Origin: Laccaria trichodermophora
Lineage: Eukaryota; Basidiomycota; Agaricomycetes; Agaricales; Hydnangiaceae
Assembly (NCBI GenBank): GCA_018417955.1
Contig: JACTVC010000003.1
Coordinates: forward strand, 124,001 to 188,000
Direction: 5' to 3'
Length of the DNA: 64,000 nucleotides
The notes below the pieces were generated by a model, which was not told where the DNA came from, did not search any database, and saw only the letters and a program-made list of their open reading frames with translations. Both the position numbers and the translations under genes were made by a program. Positions 1-12,700 of the stretch are shown here, in pieces (the stretch's first letter is position 1; each line of letters begins with the position of its first letter).

Positions 1-372
1 ATGAATGAACAAACAAATGAGCGAGAAAAAGGTCAATTCGGCGCTTCAGGTGTTGCTAACTTTATTCCTTCTGGTGTGGTAAGAGACGGTTACATCTAGA
101 TTGAGTTGGGTACACAAAGACAATGTTCGCAAATGATGTTGATGACGAAGTTGTAAGTATCTCTGGGGGTAGGGCAAATACAACGATGACACAGATGACC
201 CAGCCCTCGAAAGTAAGCAGGCAGTGAAGGTGCGTTAATCCTGCCAGGGGTGCTTGATAATGCCACCTTGCTAAACGGCAGGATACCCTCTGCCGCAGGT
301 GCTTGGTTGACTCTTCCCTGTGAGAACGACTAGAATGTAACTCCAGCATCAAGAATTTACAACTTCGGCGAC
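1..372. other. No gene recognised
   Basis: Only short overlapping open frames on both strands; no motif, splice pattern or composition signal that supports a gene. Confidence 0.4.
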
Positions 373-650
373 CTTCGTGTGCACTGTCTTTCTGACAGGA
401 CCAACCAAACAGTGACAAATTTTGAACTGAAAAGTGGACGTCCACTTTTCAGTTCAAAATTTGTCACTGTTTGCCCCAGATCGTTCTGCCTTTCTCTTCT
501 GCTTCATTCGCCAATTTGTCTCTTGAAGTTGAGGAATGGTAGCAGAAGTACGTATCTATCCTTACGCTTTTAGCTGTGTCTTTGCTGACACACTGTGAAA
601 CTTTTCTCTCTCACTTAGTGATCTGTCTCACGAAGACGACGCGAATGATG
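373..650. repeat. Fold-back repeat, copy 1, with perfect 66-bp palindrome
   Basis: Positions 407-472 form a perfect inverted repeat with 33-bp arms and no spacer; the centre is GTGGAC/GTCCAC at 439/440. About 170 bp of flank to the right (through a GCTGACACACTG motif and a CTTAGTGATC motif) is shared with a second copy near 2.2 kb, so the palindrome belongs to a longer duplicated sequence. A transcript would fold into a strong hairpin. I see no coding function; short frames here only read through the palindrome. Confidence 0.8.
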
Positions 651-760
651 GAGGACATCACCTGATTGTGCAGCCTACAGTTTGTCCACCAAGCTGTTGT
701 CCCCTTAAACTCAGCTCACGCATCTCTGGAATGTTGCCTAATAACCTGTTTGGGACGACA

Positions 761-1272
761 AACTGTTACCCTCGCGTCTACGTCCACAATTTCAAGTACA
801 GCCGCTACGCGCAAGACCATCATGGTGACAACAACCCAAAACGTTCGGTTCTGGAGTCAGTATCACGTCCACCAGCACCTCGACTCCATACGACCACAAC
901 GCCTACCACTCGGCCAGTTACGATCACCATCACGAAGTCGACTACACTCCCTACAGTCAAAACTCAGACTAAGGTCACGTCACCTCTGGGATCTCGGTTG
1001 CGACAACGAGCACCACCATAACAACACCCACAATTACCCCTACGACAGACCCGGTCGCAGTCACTACTACCACGACATCCACTATACTAATCACAACCAC
1101 TAAGCATAGGACTACAACGATTACAACAACGGTCACATCTGGTCAACCCGCTTCTACTACCAGTACAACCACGGCCACCACCACCAACACTTCTTTGCCG
1201 GTTATGGCCACGGTTAGTATCACCACCACTCTTACTCCTACTGGTGTACAATCATCCCAACTTCAACAATAG
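761..1272 (+). pseudogene. Thr/Ser-rich mucin-like remnant
   Basis: An ACC/ACA/ACG-rich stretch reads as Thr/Ser-rich peptide (runs such as TTTTTS, TTTATTTNTS), but the rich frame switches between two plus-strand frames near 1020 and has no clear start or signal peptide. Such low-complexity segments are usual in secreted or cell-surface fungal proteins. I infer a broken surface-protein gene; a simple compositional repeat that never coded is possible. Short open pieces downstream, to about 1.85 kb, could be further exons but do not join convincingly. Confidence 0.25.
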
Positions 1273-1280
1273 GAAGTGTA

Positions 1281-2204
1281 TTGACGTCACAGGTAACATC
1301 CGGTGGAACAGAACTCCAATTCAGATGTACGTTTCTTTGCCTCACACTTGTCTTCTTGATTTCTGATTTTTACTTCTTTGGTTTAGATTCGACCACAGTT
1401 CAGCTCAATGACAGAAGATTGCTAGAGACACCACGGGTTCACCTTTCAGGTACGAACTTCCCTTTGGATGCTGGCTGGCGTAAGTTGGCTTTTTTCAAGA
1501 CTTCCATTTTGCCCTTGAAAGTTAACGTGGATATGGGTTCTAGCTAACCTCTTCGGCAATGGCAACAGGTTGAAAATCTGGCAATGCATCGATTCCACCC
1601 CAGCTCAAATATGGGACTACAACGAACCAGATTCAGATCGAGCTCTGTGTGGCGGCGGTTAAAAGGAGTACGTCCTCTTCGTTTAAACTTGTGTTCTTTC
1701 CGAAATTCAACATGCGTCAGCCACCCAATGCGTTGACCTCCCCAACGGAAACACCTTCCTTCAACGGAAACGGCCTGCAAACCTTCCCTGGAAATGGGAC
1801 CTGGACCAATACGTCTTAAAGGGCAACGGATATCTAGGAGGGTACTTCGTTACAGAGATATGAACCCAATTAGCGAATTTGCGCTCCTGTGATCTTGTTT
1901 TTTCCTAATTTTACTAATGTCATTGTCTTGTGACTGTCTTTGTGTTTCCTTGCCTCTCTTCCAAACCATGGTCTGTATTTGGCAGTCTGGAACCACGTAA
2001 TTGGCAATCTGGAACCTCCAGGCTGCCAAATTTGCTGTCGTTATGATCCTACTAGTACTACTACTCATTGTTTTTTTATTCAGTTTCTCTTCGCGGCCGT
2101 TGTTGTGCATTTAATTTGGGCTGTTGGCTGCGCATCAGACTGCTCCGATCAGGCAGCTTTCGGATGGGTTGAGGAATAGGTGGGTGGACTTTTTCACTTG
2201 TGTT
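1281..2204. other. No confident gene
   Basis: Scattered short frames only. A weak open stretch near 1570-1810 could belong to the Thr-rich remnant upstream. No recognisable domain. Confidence 0.3.
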
Positions 2205-2430
2205 TTGTTTTAGGGCTATGCGCTATCGACGGGACCAACCAAACATTGACAAACTTTAATCTAAAAAGTGGACATCCACTTTTCAGTTTAAAATTTGTAA
2301 ATGTTTGTCCCAGATCATTAGCGCCAGTGCGTATCTGTCCCGATGAACTTAGCCGTGTTTTTCTGCTGACACACTGACAATGTTAGCTCTCTCATTAGTG
2401 ATCGCCTTTTTCGCATCTCGTGAAGTCGAC
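2205..2430. repeat. Fold-back repeat, copy 2, diverged palindrome
   Basis: Second copy of the repeat at 373-650. The palindrome at 2241-2306 has the same 66-bp length but its arms carry several mismatches to each other and to copy 1, so the hairpin is weaker. The right flank again contains GCTGACACACTG and an ATTAGTGATC motif. The two copies are direct repeats about 1.83 kb apart. Confidence 0.75.
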
Positions 2431-2808
2431 TTTTTGCCACCTTGATTTTGCCAAACTTGAGCAATCCACCTCTCCTGGGATTGATGATTGACGACAAACG
2501 GAGGGTCTTCATGTTGTGGGTCCTATGAGGCCCGATATTGGACGAGGAACCGATGGATGGTGATGTTACTTGGCGGGTTCAAGCACGTGTGCACCCATCT
2601 CAGCCTCCCTGCTAGAGTTGGCACGATCTGCGTGTCGTGCAGTCTCACGTCGCGACCTCGGCCACAAGTCATGCCCAGTCCTCACACCCAACTCTAGTCC
2701 CACCTCGAACTTCGGGAAAATCAAACCCGTTGGCGGTCGTCCTCCATAGCAAACCCAAACAGATCGTTTTCCTGACCCACAGACTATCCAGCGACGCTTA
2801 GCAGTGAC

Positions 2809-3808
2809 ATGGCTTCCAATGACACGAATCAACGCAGCGTAGCAGACAATCCACTCTTTCCCATCGGCTCACAAAAGCTAAGCGAGCTTTCCCCCATAGA
2901 GAACCCTGTGGTCTCGTCTCAACCGCCCAGGGGTGAGTTACCCAAATCATTGGAGGTGACAACTACAGCAGGTTCGTTATATTCTTTTCCACTCGACTTC
3001 TCAAAGTTAAGAGTTTGTCAATTCGCAATACAGACTTTGGTTTCCTTCCAATACTGCCCCAGTGCCGTTACAATCCTGATCAACCTCAAGGTCTACCACA
3101 TTGGAAGACTGCGATTTTCGCTGTCGCAAGCACGTTTAGTACGTCCCCATGCTGCATATTGAAGCCTCATTCCCATTAAAAGGTTGTGTCTTCTCTTCAG
3201 CTGGTAAGGAGTTTCGCACAACTACAAAGACATGTCCGCTCACAAGTGCCAAGCTATGAATCTGTACTATTGTCGGGTACGTCTCCTTAAAATCACTTTA
3301 TAACGCTTATCGCTCACCCTGCCTAGTTCAACTCACAGAAGCTTTTCATGTCGATTACATCGAGGTTTCTAGGATCCCTACACTGCTCCAGGCGGGGTGT
3401 CATGATGTGACTACCTGGCTGGATCTAATTACAACAATCAAAGATATGCCGTTGGCCTTGTCTTTCTCTCCCCTCTTGGAGATTTGATTCATCGACGACA
3501 ACTCTTGCTCATATTGATGTTCACATCTGGATCTCTTTCCGTTGGGCTCGCACTCACAAAATCGATAGTCGGCTTTGAAATCTTGTCTTTTTTTCATCGC
3601 AATTTCATCTGTGACACCACAGGTGTGTATTGCTATGAGGTCAACAAGCGGACAAAGAAAGCTAATTTGTTCAAAGGTTTTGATGCCCCTCACCGCTGAT
3701 CTTGCATGTCGAAGCAAACAGGCAACATCCATCACAATTGTAATTTCCGGTCTACTGATGGGCATGCTCCTAGCGCGCATCCTCGGTGGAATAATCGCCC
3801 AGTTTTAG
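2809..3808 (+). CDS. Possible small membrane protein, exon structure uncertain
   Basis: I do not recognise this locus. An ATG at 2809 opens a hydrophilic stretch (begins MASNDTNQRS) that reaches a possible GT donor after about 125 nt. Further open pieces at about 3331-3487 and 3690-3808 follow. The last encodes a hydrophobic segment (ITIVISGLLMGMLLARIL) ending IIAQF-stop that looks like one membrane helix near a C-terminus. The pieces are separated by AT-rich, intron-like DNA but phases could not be fixed. It may be a real single-pass protein gene, a decayed one, or chance frames. Confidence 0.22.
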
Positions 3809-3809
3809 A

Positions 3810-4365
3810 GTTTTAGGAATATATATTGGATGGGGGTTGGAGGTAAGAATAGTTGTAGAAAGTCTGAACAAACTAAATCTGCCCATAGGCCAATTCCTTC
3901 TCCTCTTCGCAATCTACCTCGTCTGCCTGGATGTTCCAAGGTTAGTGCTCTTTGCGATTTATGAGTATTTAACATGAAAGATCTATTCAGGAAGCATTTT
4001 GAGAGTGACGACTCGGAAACATCTGGTTTTTGGGAAGACATACATGGCGCAACGGGACAACGTGTCGAAAAGTGAACAAAAAGCAATACATTATTCGTCC
4101 ATGTACGACTTTAATAATCTATACCACTTGCACACACATATCACATATTATACCCCTAAAAGTACAACAACGGCACGAAGAAAACGACAAAGACATCAGC
4201 AAAGAGAGAAGAACACTAAATTGGCTACAGATGAGTTGACATCTATTTGGTACTATTTGTCTATAGCTCTCAAAGAATAGTGTGACAAGAAAACGGGTCA
4301 GTATAAGAACGATTCCTTACGTAAACTCCAGGACTCGTAAACTTCATGCCATACCACAACATGGT
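3810..4365. other. Intergenic stretch left of the inverted repeat
   Basis: Overlapping short frames on both strands, no domain. The 3' part leads into the left inverted repeat; weak similarity to the outer flank of the right repeat hints that the repeat boundary could lie up to about 40 bp further left. Confidence 0.3.
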
Positions 4366-4650
4366 ACTGTGTCACAAACTCTCTCACATGTACCCTGAAT
4401 ATTCTCTGCCACCATCTTGCACTCATGCCTTCGTCAAGAAGTCCTGATCAGCTCTATGGTTTTACAATGGTGGGGCACTGCAGACTTCATCAAGATGAAG
4501 TCCATGAATGCATAAGTGTGGAGAACCCCCAAAAGGCAAGTCTGATCAACAGCACCTGTCAATCTATGACAGTTTCCAGACTTCCCTCTCCCTGAACAAG
4601 CCTTAGGTCAAACAAAGGCAAGAAAACCATGGCCCACATCGGCGCGGTCA
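4366..4650 (+). repeat. Left inverted repeat of the 14-kb ORF1/ORF2 locus
   Basis: Read on the plus strand this segment matches, with roughly 80 percent identity by eye, the minus-strand reading of 18391-18655. Shared blocks include TATTCTC, CATCTTGCACTCA, CACAATGGTGG (here with small changes), CATCAAGATGAAGTCC, AAGGCAAGTCTGATCAACAG and ATGACAGTTTCCAGACTT. The last block contains the start codon of ORF1 in the right copy; in this copy that frame ends at TGA after nine codons. The two copies point toward each other, as terminal inverted repeats do. I could not identify a target-site duplication, so two opposed copies of one element, the left mostly lost, remain possible. Confidence 0.75.
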
Positions 4651-6311
4651 CCCAGTGCAGGACTCTTGTATCCCGGAGGGGAGGCATAAGGCTGCCTAGC
4701 TGTACAGAAAAGGGGTGACTCCGTCCACATGTAATATATGATGTGGTTGCAAAGTTAGTTTATTGTTATGTACGAGGCACTACATAAAGCAGAATAAACA
4801 TAGGTAGATACGGTGATCCTAGGTCACGCAAAAAGGGCAGTAGCATACGCTAGCACGCCATTACAAAGCCCCCCGTGAGATTGGAGCATCGTCCATAGGT
4901 AGGGGTACTTCTTAATGTTCGTATGATCTTGACTAGGTGACAAAGAGTGAAATGAATGAAAAGGGCTGTCTTTGGGGATTCATGCATCATGCATCGAGCC
5001 GAAGCCTGAAGACTGAGCCAATGTGGTGAACCTTGATTGCGTAGATAATACTCCTGCGAAGAAGATTGATGATGTCCATGTGAAAGGGATCGTTCCTAGC
5101 CACATTCCCCATCAACGGAACCACACCCTATTTTCCTAAATCATAGGGGGGCATCCGTGGAGTCTCCACAATTGATGAAAAGTTCTTGTAGTTCTATCCA
5201 GATTCCCTTCTTCAGATGGTTTCGGCAGATTCTCGGTTGTCACGCTTGACTTGTGATTGTTATCATCGGCCATTGGCAGTAACCTTGGCCTTGTCCAATG
5301 TGAGTCACTCTGGAGATTCGTTTGATGGCCAGCCAGAGGGAGATTGCTAACACCTTTATAGTCCAATTGAAGGCGAATCCTTTTGTCCACATAAGTGCTT
5401 TATAGAACGTAAGGTTCGATGCAGCGAACTCATGAGGACTCAAAGTAATCCCTTCTGTTTGATCCCTAGAGTCTTTGAAGGGTACAGAGAGTGGGGTTCA
5501 TGGGCTCATAACTTGAGTAGTAAAGTCTTCTTCTCTCTGTGGAATCTTGTGATCTAACCTTGCCATACAAGTTATCGCAGCTGAGCTAAGAACCACGTGA
5601 CTGAATTGGGTCCTTTCAGTTTCTTGAGCCCTTGCGCTCCCATTCACACAGTGGCCGGCAGTCTCTCGATCCGGTTTTCGAGCGGCGGGCTTGCCTATCG
5701 CGCTCTTAATTAAGGCATAGGCTCTCTCGAGATGGTTACCGGTGGATTCCTCGGCATTACTTGTGGCTGGGAAGTAATCGTCATTAAGGTCACGACCGTT
5801 ACCTGGGTTTAGACGAGGAGCCTTCAAGAAGGGTACTCGTAGTTCTTTAGGTTTGAGAAAGGGAACCCCCTCCATTATATCCACGTTTTCAAGCTCAGAA
5901 CAATTACTGGAGCTAGGGTGGTTACATCGCTCTTGACTTGATCTCTGATACGCGTGTTTAATTCGTGGTTGTTCATACTCAATTGGATCCATCACACGTC
6001 TATTGAGGCCTTTTAAGCTGAGAGGAGGGAGAGATCGGATTTGATAACCCTCCTCTCGATTGTGCGAGGCGTGAGGCTGATGTCTGGTATAGGTTTTAGC
6101 CGTCCCCTTTAGAAGGGCTCCATCCGAACCGAATTTCTCACTTCGAAATCTACACCCTCGTCTAAGTTCATGCGAGACTACAACAAGACGGGCTGGTACT
6201 ATTTTCTTTACTGGAAAGGGCTTGATCTCTGATCGGGGTTGAATCCATTCAGGATCATTGAGGGACGTGGTGCTGCTGGTGCAGTGAACAAGAACAATGG
6301 CGATCTTTATT

Positions 6312-6548
6312 GTATAGATGACAATTGAATTTAGAGCAGCGGGTTGCACGCGCTCACAGTACCAAGCCTCTTTCATTATGACATGAAGGAGGTTCTTCCT
6401 CAGGTGTTGACGAATTAGCCGTTCGTCGGGGATATAGACGACAATTGAATTTAGAGCAGCGGGCTTTATGCGCTCACGGTACCAAGCTTCTTTCATTACG
6501 CCGTGAAGGAGGTTCTTCCTCAGGTGCTGACAAATTAGCCATTCGTCA
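6312..6548 (-). repeat. In-frame tandem duplication within ORF2
   Basis: Two adjacent units of about 117-120 bp, similar at most positions, encode the same peptide twice; key residues are QHLRKNLLH, MKEAWY, ER and PAALNSIV. Because the period is a multiple of three, the reading frame is kept across the duplication, as expected for a gene under coding constraint when it duplicated. Confidence 0.8.
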
Positions 6549-8175
6549 GGGCCATCCTTCCGTAACCTTGAGTACTGGTCGCCCACTCTCTTCACCGTCA
6601 CGCAGGGGACCGGCATCCAGAAGGGTTTTCCTCCTAGGTTCTGAGTAATCCGATTAACGCCTGACGGAAATTGTTCGTGACTTCTTCGTAGAGACTTGGT
6701 AATCCTCTGAACAGGCATGGCGGAATGATTTCCAGTATTCCCTGAGATTCTCCAGGCTGTGCCAAAGAATTGATAATCCTCACAAGTCTTGTACAGTATA
6801 TTTTTCCTTTTGTCAGTCAGTATTTGTTTAAGCTGATTCAACTTGATGATGTAGCTGTCGTGAATCCTTCTAGATTCAGGGGATGGGGCCCCAATGCTCC
6901 TCCAACAATTAAGGGTCAGTTCATACTCGAGATTGTTGCGCATGTCACCCACAGCAGGAGAAGTCGCCAACACTCTTTTCGCCTTGCTAGAGTCTCGAGT
7001 GTCCAAAAGTCTGAGAGATCGCAGGTCTAATAGAGCATAGTTTCTAACTTCTAGCTCTTGGACCGGTTGTCTTCTTTTAGCATAGGAGTTAACTAGCCAG
7101 CCTCAAGGTTGGGTAATAACACTACTATCAATGTCTCGATGAGCTATCAGGGCATCGTCAAGGCCTCTGGTGAGTTGGTCTGGCCTCTTGAGCAAAAGTT
7201 CGTTCTTGGGCATCATTAAATTCACAGAAGTTCTTGGATTACATCCCGACGATAGAACTTGGAACCAGGGAAAATTGGTAGGAGGAAGATCACAGCTATT
7301 GTACGAATAGGCTAGGATATAGAACCCACTTGTGTGACTTTTGTTGTTTGAGGAGTCAAAAATGCGAAGTGTCTGCCTCTCGGTGGTATTGAAAATTTCC
7401 ACTCGTTCCTCCCTTTGTGGGTGGAGAGAGGTTGCAAGAATTCCGCAGCCGCTGCAACTTGAAATTGCTAATTTCCCAAGTACTAGAATGGTCCCAAGTA
7501 TGTCACGGACTAAGATTTCAGTCTCTAATATCCTTGAGATTGCTGGTAGTACAATTGTCCTGGCTATCGTCGTTACAGGGACAGGTTGAGATGGAGTACA
7601 CACGTGTGGTGGAACTCCTGTAATCTTGTGTCTAGGCGGGTGTAGAAGCAATTCCGGTAGTTGCGCCATAAGGCGGTGTGATCCTATCTGAGTACTCCCA
7701 CGTGGAGATTTAAGTATTCTACTGCGGAATACACCATTATTTTCTGGTTCAAGCGCATGGGAAGATGGTTCGGGTAATTGTGCTATACAGCAGCAGGAGT
7801 CTGTATATGTACTCCCATATGGGGTTCCATGCAACCGACGTAGTGCATAGTTCATGATGAGAACTGTGGGTTTCTCATGGGATTGCGCTCTAAAACATCG
7901 AGGGATGGAATCAAGTTCGTCCACCTTATAACTTTCTATAAATTTCTTGTGGTTCGATAGGTCTACTGATTCGCACATATGCAATGATCGTCTTGCACAA
8001 TCCTCGTTCAGAGGTAGTTCAAAACATCTTGCTCCTATCTGGTGAATCCAGAGGTCTATAGTTTCTTCTTGGGCTTCGCGCTTCACTTCAGCTGCGAGCT
8101 CCCATCTGGTTCCAATAGTACTTGAGACTTCCTTTTTAAGAGCGCTTTTCCGCTGTATGGCATGCTGTACTTTTT

Positions 8176-9236
8176 GATGCCCTACATATTCCTGCAGGAA
8201 TGGGTCCATTCCACTGGATTCCACCGGATTCCACAGGAATAGACTGGAATCCACAGGAATGGACTGGAATCCTCTGGAATGGGCCTGGATTCCACCAGAT
8301 TCTGTGTGTATATAAACTGACTTTTGTAGTCTATCAGTGTTATTATCCTTTTTAGGGTATACACCTTCCTTTTTGGGTCAAATTTCCCACGATACAATAG
8401 TTGTAGCCCTTTCTCTTAGCTTTGTAAATGTGTTGAAATCATATTATTTGGTGTTGTTTTCATGGAGAAAAGTACAAAATACAAAAAAAAACGCGACACT
8501 TTTGAAAATCTTTTACCTCATATATCCACAATGGGAGTACTTCAGAACACAATTCAACCAGATTTGGGAAGCTACAGTGCAGGGCTACAACTTTTGTTTT
8601 TTGACCATTTTTGGTAATTGGTCATGTGACCATCATCCTGACATCCCATTGAATGAACCCTGACAAGCAGAATCCTCATTATCTGGAAATGTGCACAGAC
8701 CATGTAAACACCACTCCAACATTGTCAACAAGAGTCTACATCATATTTATTCTTTTTTCCTGATTTTCTGGCTATAGTTGCATAAATTACCATATTTGGA
8801 AATGCGCACAGACCATGTAAGCAATACCCCAACAACATCACCAATAGTGAGCACCATCCCTATATTTTTTCTGTCTTTTTTTCCTGATTTTCTGGTTATA
8901 TTTGCATTAATTACCATATTAGGAAATGCGCACAGACCATGTAAACAGTACCCCAACATCATTACCACCATCCCTATTTTTTTTCTGATTTTATTGTTAA
9001 TTTTTATCTGAAAATATAGAACTTGCCATATTTGGCAATTTTTAGTGCTCATTCCGGTCACTGGATTCCAGTGCCATTCCGTTCCGGTGCATTCCGGGGA
9101 CTGTTCCGGTGAAAATCCCGGAATATCAATATTCCGTGGCTGGAGTGAAATTTTGGCTGGTAAATTCCACTGGAATGGCACCGGAATCCACCGGAATGAC
9201 CGGAATCCGGCAGGAATATGTAGGGCATCACTAAGA
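8176..9236. mobile_element. 1.06-kb TIR element inserted in ORF2
   Basis: The ends are a near-perfect inverted repeat: TGATGCCCTACATATTCCTG at the left (8176) and its reverse complement at the right (to 9236). Inside each end lies DNA rich in GGAATCC/GGATTCC units. The middle holds about three degenerate copies of a block containing GGAAATGCGCACAGACCATG (near 8684, 8790 and 8920). The element separates two parts of ORF2 that lie in different frames, so it is a secondary insertion. No transposase frame is present, so it is non-autonomous. I found no direct target duplication; excision of exactly this segment does not restore one frame, so exact ends or small indels are unresolved. Confidence 0.7.
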
Positions 9237-9570
9237 CCTCTATGGCATGGGGTGTAGGTTCAAGTGTTGTAGTTGGATTGGCTCGTGGCCAATGGGTATC
9301 AATAGAATTCGCAAGGTTTTGAATGACGTTCCTAGTTGGCGAATTGTAATCTAACAATACGAATCTATTCGCGTTAGCATTGGATGGCCTGGCCGTATGT
9401 CGATTCTTCCATTCATGTTTCTCCGCAATTTCATAATGATCCAATAGTGAACACGTTCTGCGTATGGCTAGGCACCCAGTACCAAGTGCAATTTCGGGAT
9501 TGAGGGGAATGTGGTCAGTCTGACGCTTAGAGGCTGCTTGCTGTACAGTTTCAAGATCGGGGCGAATGAT

Positions 9571-9760
9571 GGGGATGATGTAAACGGCAGGGGCCGCCCC
9601 CCATACCTCCAATCGATGCTTGGGATCTTTGCAAACTCGCACCTGAACTGGGGCAGTGTGATCGATTGTGCGGATGGGGTCAACGGCAGGATCTGCCCCC
9701 CATGCTCTCACTTGATGCTTGGGGTCCTTGCAAACTCGCACCCGTACTAGGGCAGCATGA
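9571..9760 (-). repeat. Tandem repeat of about 93 bp in ORF2
   Basis: Two adjacent units encode a peptide with the pattern V-R-V-C-K-D-P-K-H then V/A-W-G-A. Weaker V-x-V-W-G-A occurrences lie upstream in the protein (coded near 9950 and 10110), suggesting an older repeat series. Confidence 0.65.
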
Positions 9761-12700
9761 TCGGTTATGAGTTCCTCTTTCTTATGTCCTAGGTAAGCGT
9801 TGAACACTGTTCCCTGGCCTGCTGATTGGTAGTCGACTTTGCCATTCGATGGAGAGTTACATGAAAGTGGATCCTCAATAGAGATCCAGACCAGTACGAT
9901 TCTAAGGTCTGAGTGAGTGGTTAACACAGCCCCCCACACTGTCACTTGACAATTAGCATTTCCATGACACGCTTGGTCTAGTTGGGCAGCGTATTGAATG
10001 AGATCCTCTTTCATGCTGAAGGTTTCGTGTCTTATGACGTCGTGATAGTGTCTGTTTAGCCCCAAATTTCTGTGTCAGCCAACACCTACTTGTTCTACGT
10101 GGATGGTAGTATCATCCAAAGTAGCGCCCCATCTGTTCCATCTTTCGACTTCAATTTGATTCTCACGAAGTCTGGGACCCCATGATGATTTTCTGAGTGA
10201 TTGCAGTCTCATATGGTAGCGAAAGAATGGTGTTTTAAGCTTTCGGTAGTACATGGCAAGACCAGTCTTGCTCCTTCGGCCAATGTTCATTTCTAGCCTA
10301 TCTCAGAGTCCTCTTGATCTGATGGATGATTTGATTACTCCCGTTTCGGACCAAGTCTTGAGCAGTCTGGAGATAACTTCTCTTTTCGCAGATGAGGTAC
10401 TATACTTTGGTCCAGAGACTAGGTGAGCGCTGACTTGGAGTAGCGGTGTACAGATTCGCGCTTCCAAGTACTTTATGTAACAGTTGATCATGAAAGATGC
10501 AGCATTTCTGTGCAATCTCTTGATTTGTTCTTGATACTCCCCAGGTACGTTGGGTCCAAGTAGTACCATCTCATAGCTGTCTCTACTTATCAGATCCTTC
10601 AGATCAAAACCGTGATTATGCCTCGGGACATCCATTGTCAGAATCTTCGCAGTCATTAAACCTTGAACTTGTACTATTGCTAGTATAATTGGATTTATTG
10701 CTCTGGCAGACGCTACCATACTGCTGAGAAGTTCGCCATTTAGAGTCAAGCTGTTGGCTAACACGATGTTGACGACCCATAGGGTTCTGATATCTTCATC
10801 TGCCCTTGCACCTCGCGGGGGAGGACTAGCGTTGGTTATGTCGAATTTCCTTACTATTCCATCGTTTTGATCGTCAGATGGCATGTGGGTCGATGCCTTT
10901 AGCAAGGGGCAGGAACGGTTGAAGGTGTCGTTCCTCAAAACCATTCTCATGTGTTCCTTCTTGCCGACTTTCTTTAGTTTAGAAAGGGTTACTGATCCCT
11001 TTTGAATGAAAGTTGATATCATGGGAGCTGTTCCGATTATGAGTCTTATAAGAATGTTTCGGGCAGAGGCTGCGGGTATCACGCGCCCTACATATCGTCC
11101 TATTAACCTTATGCCATGCTCCATAATGTGTTTGGTGGTACTTCGTTCATACGTAGTTTTGAGATCCCTTCTTATTAGAAGGGTAACGTCTGTACTATTC
11201 ATCATTACGTCGCATCTGAATCCAAGGTCGATGGTCAGTCGCTCTCGTGTCAGACTATAAAGTTCGGTCTTGACGCATCCTGGAACTTTGATTCCTCTTG
11301 CGAAACAGTGTGGCCTCCTTCTTGTACTTTCTTGTAAATGAGGCGTATTCGTTGAAAATCTTCGATACTCTTTCAGATTGCACGTGAGGAGAGCTCTCAG
11401 TTTTAGCCAAGCCTTGGCAGGTTCTGAGCCTGAATTCGAACTGCTGCTCTCTGTTTGGACGAGTCGAGCCCTAGTCTCTGAGGATCCCTTTCGTATTCAG
11501 TTTCTTATCCTTGGTAGGGAATATTTGAGGGCCTCTGGTATGGTATCTAACTTGAATTCCCTAATTTTCACCACATAACGCCCTCCCTTCTTCCTTCCTT
11601 CAAGGCAGTCAGGGCACATTTGAAGGAGATGATTTATGTCGGGTAACCAAGGGACTCGAATTGTAACCTCGTGCGGGCTCACAGCGGACCAATCGCACTT
11701 TGTAGCGGCGAGTGTTTCTCTCGAGAATTGCGCTGGCAGGTATGTTTTCTTCCCATATTGTTTGCATATTGGGTCATTCACATGAGCAGGAGCAGAGGCT
11801 ACGGTCTCCGCCGGCATCACTGGGTACAGTGTATCGGCTACCCCTTCTTCTGCAGCATCTAAGGGCAGGTAGTCATCTCCAAGTAGTTGCATGAGGCTGG
11901 GTCTCAAGTTGTTTCGCGTCCTCTCTTGATCGACTTCCTTGACTGAAGAACAGTCCTTTCGTCTGATCCCAGTCTCCATTGGAACTACCTTCGCGGCAAG
12001 CACAGTGCGCAGTTGGTCGTTCTTCCATTGACAGGAGTTACTGATCCACATCTTAGGGTTCGTTATGCGCGTTCTGCACACGGCAGGCACCTCAGGTTCA
12101 TTATTACCACTACTAGGAGTTACTGTCTCTGTATTGTTATTCAATGATGTCGATTCCACTGGCCGGGTCCCAGCGGCAAGTGCTCTCATCATCCCTTCTT
12201 CCGGTAGGGCGACTTCAGATCCTGCTCCCTTGCAATTCTGTGTCCTGCGAAGATGGAGAGCAATAAGCTCCCTCGAGATTCGGGAGTCCTTAAACGCTTG
12301 ATCGCTCAGGAGCACAATCTCCTCAGTTGAGTCTTTTGGTCGATTAACAGCCTCAAATCGAACCTTGACCTTGGTCATCGCCCTCAATAAGCTTGTCGGT
12401 TCACTTCGCAAAAATTGTTTCACGGTCATGGATAATTTCAATCCCACTACAGAAGTTTCGCTACGAGTCTTGTTAAGCTCAGGGTTATCATCATTCCTGG
12501 AGCTTTTAGGTGTTTTATCCATGCGATCGCTAGGTGTGGGTGTTCTATTCGTGCTTATAAAAGCAGCAGGGTAGATGGACAATTTCGCTGAAGTGGGACT
12601 GTCTATAGGAAGAGGGCCTGGAGGTTTGGAGCCCATCATTGACATTGATTCATCATTCGTATAGGGTGCGTTAGGGGGATTCACTTCCTTCCTCATTATT

